DNA from: an uncultured Alphaproteobacteria bacterium
GTDB taxonomy: Bacteria; Pseudomonadota; Alphaproteobacteria; Caulobacterales; Parvularculaceae
Assembly: GCA_938003575.1 (NCBI GenBank)
Contig: CALKYG010000466.1
Coordinates: 1-19,727 of the forward strand
Length of the DNA stretch: 19,727 nt
Direction of reading: 5' to 3'
In this document: in pieces, positions 15,705-19,727 of the stretch
Layout of the letters: each line of letters starts with the position of its first letter
Position numbering within the stretch: position 1 is the stretch's first letter
The notes under the pieces: generated by a model
Databases searched by the model: none
The model's input: the letters and a program-made list of their open reading frames with translations, nothing else
Told to the model about the DNA's origin: nothing
Position numbers and translations under genes: made by a program

Positions 15705-16478
15705 CTAGATCCCAAGCGCTTCCCAGGTTTTTTGTCCAAGCTGTTCCCTGATCTGTTTCGACGGGATTTCCTCGACAGCGCCTTCCGGGAGCCCGCCCAG
15801 CTGGAACGGACCGAAAGCCGTGCGGATGAGGCGGTTCACCCGAAGTCCGAGGAAGTCCATCACCTTCCGGATTTCACGGTTCTTTCCTTCGGTGATCGAT
15901 GCGGTGATCCAGACATTTCCGCCTTTCGTCTGGTCGAGGGTCGCCTTGATCGGTTTGTAATCAACGCCGTCGATCGCAACGCCCGCCGACAGCGAGTCGA
16001 GCGCCTTCTGGTCGATTTTTCCATACGCCCTGATGCGATAGCGGCGGACCCACGCGTTCGCCGGCAATTCGAGCTGCCGCGCAAGCGCGCCGTCATTCGT
16101 CAGCAGCAGCAGTCCCTCGGTCGTCAGATCGAGACGGCCGACGGAGATGACGCGCGGAAGGCGATCAGCCACGGCGTCGAACACGGTCGGGCGACCCTGC
16201 GGATCCTTGTGCGTCGTCACGAGGCCCGACGGCTTGTGATACCGCCACAGGCGCGGCGGCTCCTTGGAGCGAACCCTCGTTCCGTCAACCCGGATGTCCA
16301 TTCCCGGCGTCACCTTGAACGCCGGAGTCGTCAGCACCTTGCCGTCGACCGTGACGATGCCCTGTTCGATCAGGCGCTCGGCTTCCCGCCGTGACGCCAC
16401 GCCGGCCCGCGCCAGATATTTGGCGATCCGTTCCCCGTCCGTCGGCATGCCGTCATTTTCCGCGCGATCAGCGGCCAT
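15705..16478 (-). CDS. rluB: RluB-type 23S rRNA pseudouridine synthase
   Basis: 257 residues. An N-terminal S4 RNA-binding domain (GERIAKYLARAGVASRREAERLI, split around residues 15-37) is followed by the RsuA/RluB catalytic domain. The catalytic aspartate is Asp117 in GRLDLTTEGLLLLTNDG (114-130). TEGKNREIRKV near residue 200 is also typical. Family members modify a uridine of 23S or 16S rRNA. RluB is the likeliest subgroup, but RluE or RluF cannot be excluded. The ATG at 16478 has AAGGACGG 8 nt upstream. It is the first gene of the minus-strand unit with DUF4169, rsmD, fhs and the serine hydrolase. Confidence 0.88.
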   Translation of the reverse strand: MAADRAENDGMPTDGERIAKYLARAGVASRREAERLIEQGIVTVDGKVLTTPAFKVTPGMDIRVDGTRVRSKEPPRLWRYHKPSGLVTTHKDPQGRPTVFDAVADRLPRVISVGRLDLTTEGLLLLTNDGALARQLELPANAWVRRYRIRAYGKIDQKALDSLSAGVAIDGVDYKPIKATLDQTKGGNVWITASITEGKNREIRKVMDFLGLRVNRLIRTAFGPFQLGGLPEGAVEEIPSKQIREQLGQKTWEALGI

Positions 16479-16546
16479 GGTTAATCCGTCCTTAAGGGCG
16501 TTTCGGGTCTTATGCTCGCCAATACGGGATTTTGTCGAGGGCGGCG

Positions 16547-17296
16547 ATGGATTTGAAGGAAGAAGAGGCGATCGGCGGCGATCCTTCCTCTCACTGGTAT
16601 TATATCTCGAAGGGCAGGGCGATCCGCTCGCTCATCGGCGACGAGCCGCGCGATTCCATCCTCGATGTCGGCGCCGGATCGGGTGTGTTTTCGCGAATGT
16701 TGACCGAAGCCGGCCTTGCGCGGAGCGCGGTTTGCGTTGATCCGAATTACTCCGACGAGTTTCTGGCGACCGACGATCGGGGTCCGGTCGACTATGTCCG
16801 CTCAGTGACTGAAACCGACGCCTCGCTCATCCTGATGATCGATGTCATCGAACATGTGGATGACGATGTCGCACTGATTTCCGATTATGCGAGGATTGCG
16901 CCCCCCGGCGCTCAATTCCTGATCTCCGTGCCGGCGTTTAGTTTTCTCTGGTCGTCGCACGACGAATTTCTCGAACATCGCCGCCGCTACACGATCGAGT
17001 CGCTTGAGCGCTCGGTGAGAGACGCCGGACTCGAGCCGAAAGCGTCGAGATATTTCTTCGGCATGCTGTTTCCGGCTGTCGCGGCGATGCGCATCGCGGA
17101 CCGGGCGATGAACGGCGATCGCGAAGCGACGGCAAGCGCCCTGAAACCCGCGCCGGCCTGGTTGAGCAAGGCGCTGGTCGCCATTCACGACGTTGAACGG
17201 GCTGCATTGTTCCCGTTCAACAAGCTTGCCGGCGTCACCGCCTTTTGTTTCGCCGAAAAGCCGCAAACGCTGGCGCGGTCCGCTGACGCCGCCTAA
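16547..17296 (+). CDS. Class I SAM-dependent methyltransferase
   Basis: 249 residues from the ATG at 16547 (GAGGG 5 nt upstream). A TTG at 16532 would add five residues. Motif I is ILDVGAGSGVFSRML (38-52). The segment LMIDVIEHVDDD (97-108) is the typical DxxEH motif of small-molecule and lipid methyltransferases. HDEFLEHRRRYTIESL is common in methyltransferases encoded near glycan and isoprenoid-lipid genes. A hydrophobic stretch around residues 172-182 (FFGMLFPAVAA) may touch the membrane. It is followed 9 bp later by tadA. The downstream flippase suggests a substrate in envelope glycan or lipid synthesis, but the substrate cannot be read from sequence. Confidence 0.85.
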   Translation: MDLKEEEAIGGDPSSHWYYISKGRAIRSLIGDEPRDSILDVGAGSGVFSRMLTEAGLARSAVCVDPNYSDEFLATDDRGPVDYVRSVTETDASLILMIDVIEHVDDDVALISDYARIAPPGAQFLISVPAFSFLWSSHDEFLEHRRRYTIESLERSVRDAGLEPKASRYFFGMLFPAVAAMRIADRAMNGDREATASALKPAPAWLSKALVAIHDVERAALFPFNKLAGVTAFCFAEKPQTLARSADAA

Positions 17297-17305
17297 AAGG
17301 CGGCC

Positions 17306-17764
17306 ATGGCGGATGATTTCGAAAACCGGATGATGAAGATCGCGCTCGAAGAGGCGCGCGCCGCCGCCGAGGCCGGCGAGGCGCCGGTCGGCGCCGTGAT
17401 CGTCAGCGCCAGCGGGGAAGTGGTCGCCCGCGCCGGCAACGCGCCGGTATCGACTCACGATCCGACGGCGCATGCCGAGATCCGCGCGCTGCGCGCTGCG
17501 GCGTCAAGCTTTGGAAATTACCGGCTGACAGGGGCGACGCTCTTTGTGACGCTTGAACCGTGCGCGATGTGCGCCGGCGCGATATCGCACGCGCGCATTG
17601 CGCGTCTGGTTTTTGCGGCGGACGACCCGAAGGGCGGCGCCGTGATCCACGGCCCCAAATTCTTCGAACAGCCGACCTGTCATTGGCGTCCCGAAATCCG
17701 CAAGGGGCCGTTCGCGGAGGAATCCGCCGTCATGCTGCGCGCTTTCTTCAGGGCGAGGCGCTGA
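17306..17764 (+). CDS. tadA: tRNA-specific adenosine-34 deaminase TadA
   Basis: 152 residues. TadA deaminates A34 to inosine in the tRNA-Arg(ACG) anticodon. The zinc-dependent deaminase motif is complete: HAE (His56, Glu58) and PCAMC (Cys86, Cys89). Flanking PVGAVIV, NYRLTGATLFVTLEPC and DDPKGGAV are typical of TadA rather than guanine or cytosine deaminases. The ribosome binding site AAAGG lies 6 nt upstream. The stop is immediately followed by the flippase ATG, with no spacer. Confidence 0.95.
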   Translation: MADDFENRMMKIALEEARAAAEAGEAPVGAVIVSASGEVVARAGNAPVSTHDPTAHAEIRALRAAASSFGNYRLTGATLFVTLEPCAMCAGAISHARIARLVFAADDPKGGAVIHGPKFFEQPTCHWRPEIRKGPFAEESAVMLRAFFRARR

Positions 17765-19060
17765 ATGGCGGCGAATGCGGAAGGATCGCCTGAGACCGCC
17801 GTGGCGCGGATTTTCAGGAATGCGGGCGCCCTCGTCACCGGCAAGGGAGCCGGGGGCGTATTGAGCCTTGCCTATCTTGCGATCGCCGCGCGGACCCTCG
17901 GCCCGCATGACATGGGCGTCCTTGTTCTCGCTCACGCTTACGCCATGACGATCGCCGGTGTTGCGCGTTTCCAGTCGTGGCAGGCGGTCATCCGCTTCGG
18001 AACGCCGCTGATCGCTTCTGAAAACGGCGATCTCTTCAAGCGGCTCATTCGCTATACAGCGCGCATCGACGCGTTGTCTGCGGCGATTGGCGTCGCGCTA
18101 GCGGTCATCGCGGCGCCGCTTGCGGCCCGCTGGTTCAATTGGGACGCCGATGTTCTTCGCCTCGTTTATCTTTATGCGGCGGCGGTTCCTTTCCTGATGG
18201 GCGCGACGCCGACGGGAATTCTGCGCCTTTTCGGCAAGTTCAAAACGCTCGGCGTGCAGATGACCGTCATGCCCGCCGTTCGTTTCGCCGGTTCGGTCGC
18301 GGCGGCTCTTTCGGGCGGCGGCGTCGAGGCGTTCCTCGCGGTCTGGATTATCAGCGCCTTCGCCAACGGCGTAAGCCTGTGGGCGCTCGGTTGGCGCGAA
18401 TTGCACATACGGTCATTGCGTCCACGCCTTACGGGCAGGGCTGAAACGCCGAGCGACCCGGCGTGGCTTCCATTCATGATCAAGACGAACGGCGTGTCCA
18501 CGCTTGATCTTGTAAATGAGTCCGTCCCGGTCCTGCTCGTGGGCGGGATCGCCGGAAGCGCGGCCGCCGGTTTTTTCCAACTCGCCCAGAATGTGACGAA
18601 CCTTCTCGCTCACCCGACGAACATGCTCAATCACGCGACGTTCCCGGAACTTGCGCGCGTCGAAGCGGAAGCGGGGCACGGCCGGATGGTGAGCGTCGCG
18701 GTGAAGTCCGCTGCGCTAGCGATGGCGGCGGCGGCGCCGCTCATTGCGATTTTCATTCTGTTCAGGGAGCAAATCGCCGTTCTGGTCGGCGGCGCGGATT
18801 TCCGCCCGGCCGGAAGCATCGTCGCCGGAATGGCGGCTTACCAGTTCATTCGCATCGCAACGGTCGTTTTCGAGTCCGCCGCCGTCGCACGCGGAAAAGC
18901 CGGCGCCGCGCTGATTGCGCAGATGCTGGGCGCAGGGGGTCTGATCGGCGCAATGTTTGCGCTGCTGCCGCACATTGGCGTCGTCGCCGCTGCGATTGCG
19001 CTCGGACTTGGAAGGCTTCTGATGCTGTCGGTGTTGTCGATCGCGGTTCTGCGGCGCTGA
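17765..19060 (+). CDS. Polysaccharide-type flippase (MATE/MVF-like membrane protein)
   Basis: 431 residues with about 12 hydrophobic helices spread over the length (for example GGVLSLAYLAIAARTLGP, VYLYAAAVPFLMGATPTGI, AAAAPLIAIFILFREQIAVL). The N-terminal pattern GxxxLxLAYLxIxARTLGPxxxG is typical of Wzx/RfbX-like lipopolysaccharide and oligosaccharide translocases. It probably moves an undecaprenyl- or lipid-linked glycan across the inner membrane (inference). The start codon follows the tadA stop directly. Together with the upstream methyltransferase and the nucleotidyltransferase on the other strand it suggests an envelope biosynthesis locus continuing to the right. Confidence 0.85.
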   Translation: MAANAEGSPETAVARIFRNAGALVTGKGAGGVLSLAYLAIAARTLGPHDMGVLVLAHAYAMTIAGVARFQSWQAVIRFGTPLIASENGDLFKRLIRYTARIDALSAAIGVALAVIAAPLAARWFNWDADVLRLVYLYAAAVPFLMGATPTGILRLFGKFKTLGVQMTVMPAVRFAGSVAAALSGGGVEAFLAVWIISAFANGVSLWALGWRELHIRSLRPRLTGRAETPSDPAWLPFMIKTNGVSTLDLVNESVPVLLVGGIAGSAAAGFFQLAQNVTNLLAHPTNMLNHATFPELARVEAEAGHGRMVSVAVKSAALAMAAAAPLIAIFILFREQIAVLVGGADFRPAGSIVAGMAAYQFIRIATVVFESAAVARGKAGAALIAQMLGAGGLIGAMFALLPHIGVVAAAIALGLGRLLMLSVLSIAVLRR

Positions 19061-19727
19061 TCAACCTGGCGCAAGAATGTTTCGCACGAGTGCGAGATCT
19101 TCGGGTTTGTCGACGTCGATCGCAGCTTCGGCGTTCGTCAACGGGACAAGCCGCACATCGACCCCGGTTTTCCGGAGGATGGTTTTCTCCAGCGCAATTC
19201 TCGTCATTCGCCCAGACACGTAGCTCAAGGCCGTAAGAACGCCGATTTCGCGCGCCATCGCAGCCGGATTCTTGCGTCTGGATTCAAGGCGCCGCCAGAA
19301 ATCGGCAAGTCCTTTCGCCCTCGTTCCGGCGAACCAGAACAGGTTGGCTCCGGAAAAGCTGAGGTCCCTGAGGCGGATGAAAGTCCTGCGGGAATTTGGA
19401 AACCGTCGCTCGTAGACGGTCCTGTCGACGCAGGCCGCCGCCGCGGAGCTGCTTGTCGCGTGTCCAAGGAATTCGCGCACCATGTCGGGAGACAGGAGCG
19501 CGTGATCGCATGTCGTCACGAGCAGCGCCCTGTCCGGCGGGATTCTTTCAATCGCCGACATGACCGACTTTGCGGGCGACCCTTCCGCTTCGACAAAGGA
19601 CCAGCTGCTGATGTCGACAAGGGCGGCGGCGATTGCTTCGCGCACGTCGGCCGGCGCCGCGATCATGACGCCTTCGATGCGCCCGGAACTCCGCAGCGCT
19701 TCGACGACGCGACGGATCAGGGGCTTG
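19061..19727 (-). CDS. MobA-like nucleotidyltransferase (partial, 5' end off the right edge)
   Basis: 221 residues to the stop, with the frame open to the right edge. KPLIRRVVEALRSSGRIEGV, ALLVTTCDHALLS (the Asp of the GT-A metal motif), LSFSGANLFWF and the C-terminal AAIDVDKPEDLALV match MobA-like NTP transferases. These make activated sugars or head groups such as CDP-linked compounds. The N-terminal LAGGxGxR loop lies beyond the window. Its stop codon abuts the flippase stop with no spacer. The substrate is not visible, and the association with the flippase suggests envelope lipid or glycan activation (inference). Confidence 0.82.
   Translation of the reverse strand, partial: KPLIRRVVEALRSSGRIEGVMIAAPADVREAIAAALVDISSWSFVEAEGSPAKSVMSAIERIPPDRALLVTTCDHALLSPDMVREFLGHATSSSAAAACVDRTVYERRFPNSRRTFIRLRDLSFSGANLFWFAGTRAKGLADFWRRLESRRKNPAAMAREIGVLTALSYVSGRMTRIALEKTILRKTGVDVRLVPLTNAEAAIDVDKPEDLALVRNILAPG

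Noticed and set aside
1..19727. CRISPR array, insertion sequence, prophage or defence island
   Set aside because: No regularly spaced repeats, transposase, integrase, toxin-antitoxin or restriction genes were seen.

Overview
This is a GC-rich chromosomal window from an alphaproteobacterium. The best clues are a NadQ-type NAD regulator next to nadA, a DUF4169 gene beside rsmD, and a 6S RNA gene directly upstream of 5-formyltetrahydrofolate cyclo-ligase. The gene set fits Caulobacterales/Parvularculales-like lineages, but the sequence alone does not fix the genus. I see no phage, insertion sequence, tRNA, rRNA or CRISPR array. Most of the window is housekeeping DNA in short operons.

Left part (1-4252): nadA runs off the left edge on the minus strand. 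Upstream of it, also on the minus strand, is an apparent operon of an HD-domain (YfbR-like) phosphohydrolase, a tyrosine-phosphatase-like protein and a NadQ/NrtR-like regulator. Between nadQ and nadA lie an intrinsic terminator and, abutting its U-tract, a perfect 18-bp-arm inverted repeat that overlaps a candidate nadA promoter. This looks like the NadQ operator. Next comes a decayed segment holding pieces of an AraC-family regulator and of a DUF4440/SnoaL-like protein in three different frames.

Middle part (4444-11901): a small glycine-rich membrane protein with a strong terminator hairpin is followed by a membrane hybrid histidine kinase with two receiver domains. The kinase gene converges with yebC, which is divergent from an SDR oxidoreductase gene. 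Then comes a minus-strand unit of 6S RNA, 5-formyl-THF cyclo-ligase and a YmdB-family phosphodiesterase. A secreted ChaN/EreA-like protein of unknown role is transcribed divergently from the 6S RNA.

Right part (11905-19727): a minus-strand operon reads rluB-like pseudouridine synthase, DUF4169, rsmD, fhs (formate-THF ligase) and a serine beta-lactamase-like lipoprotein. Divergent from it, on the plus strand, are a class I methyltransferase, tadA and a polysaccharide-type flippase. The flippase gene converges on a MobA-like nucleotidyltransferase that runs off the right edge.

Functional themes are NAD synthesis and its control, folate one-carbon metabolism (fhs and cyclo-ligase), rRNA/tRNA modification (rluB, rsmD, tadA) and probable envelope glycan or lipid biosynthesis at the right end. 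The most interesting signals are the nadQ-nadA control region, the decayed AraC/DUF4440 composite, and the 6S RNA whose terminator sits 14 nt before a TTG-started cyclo-ligase.
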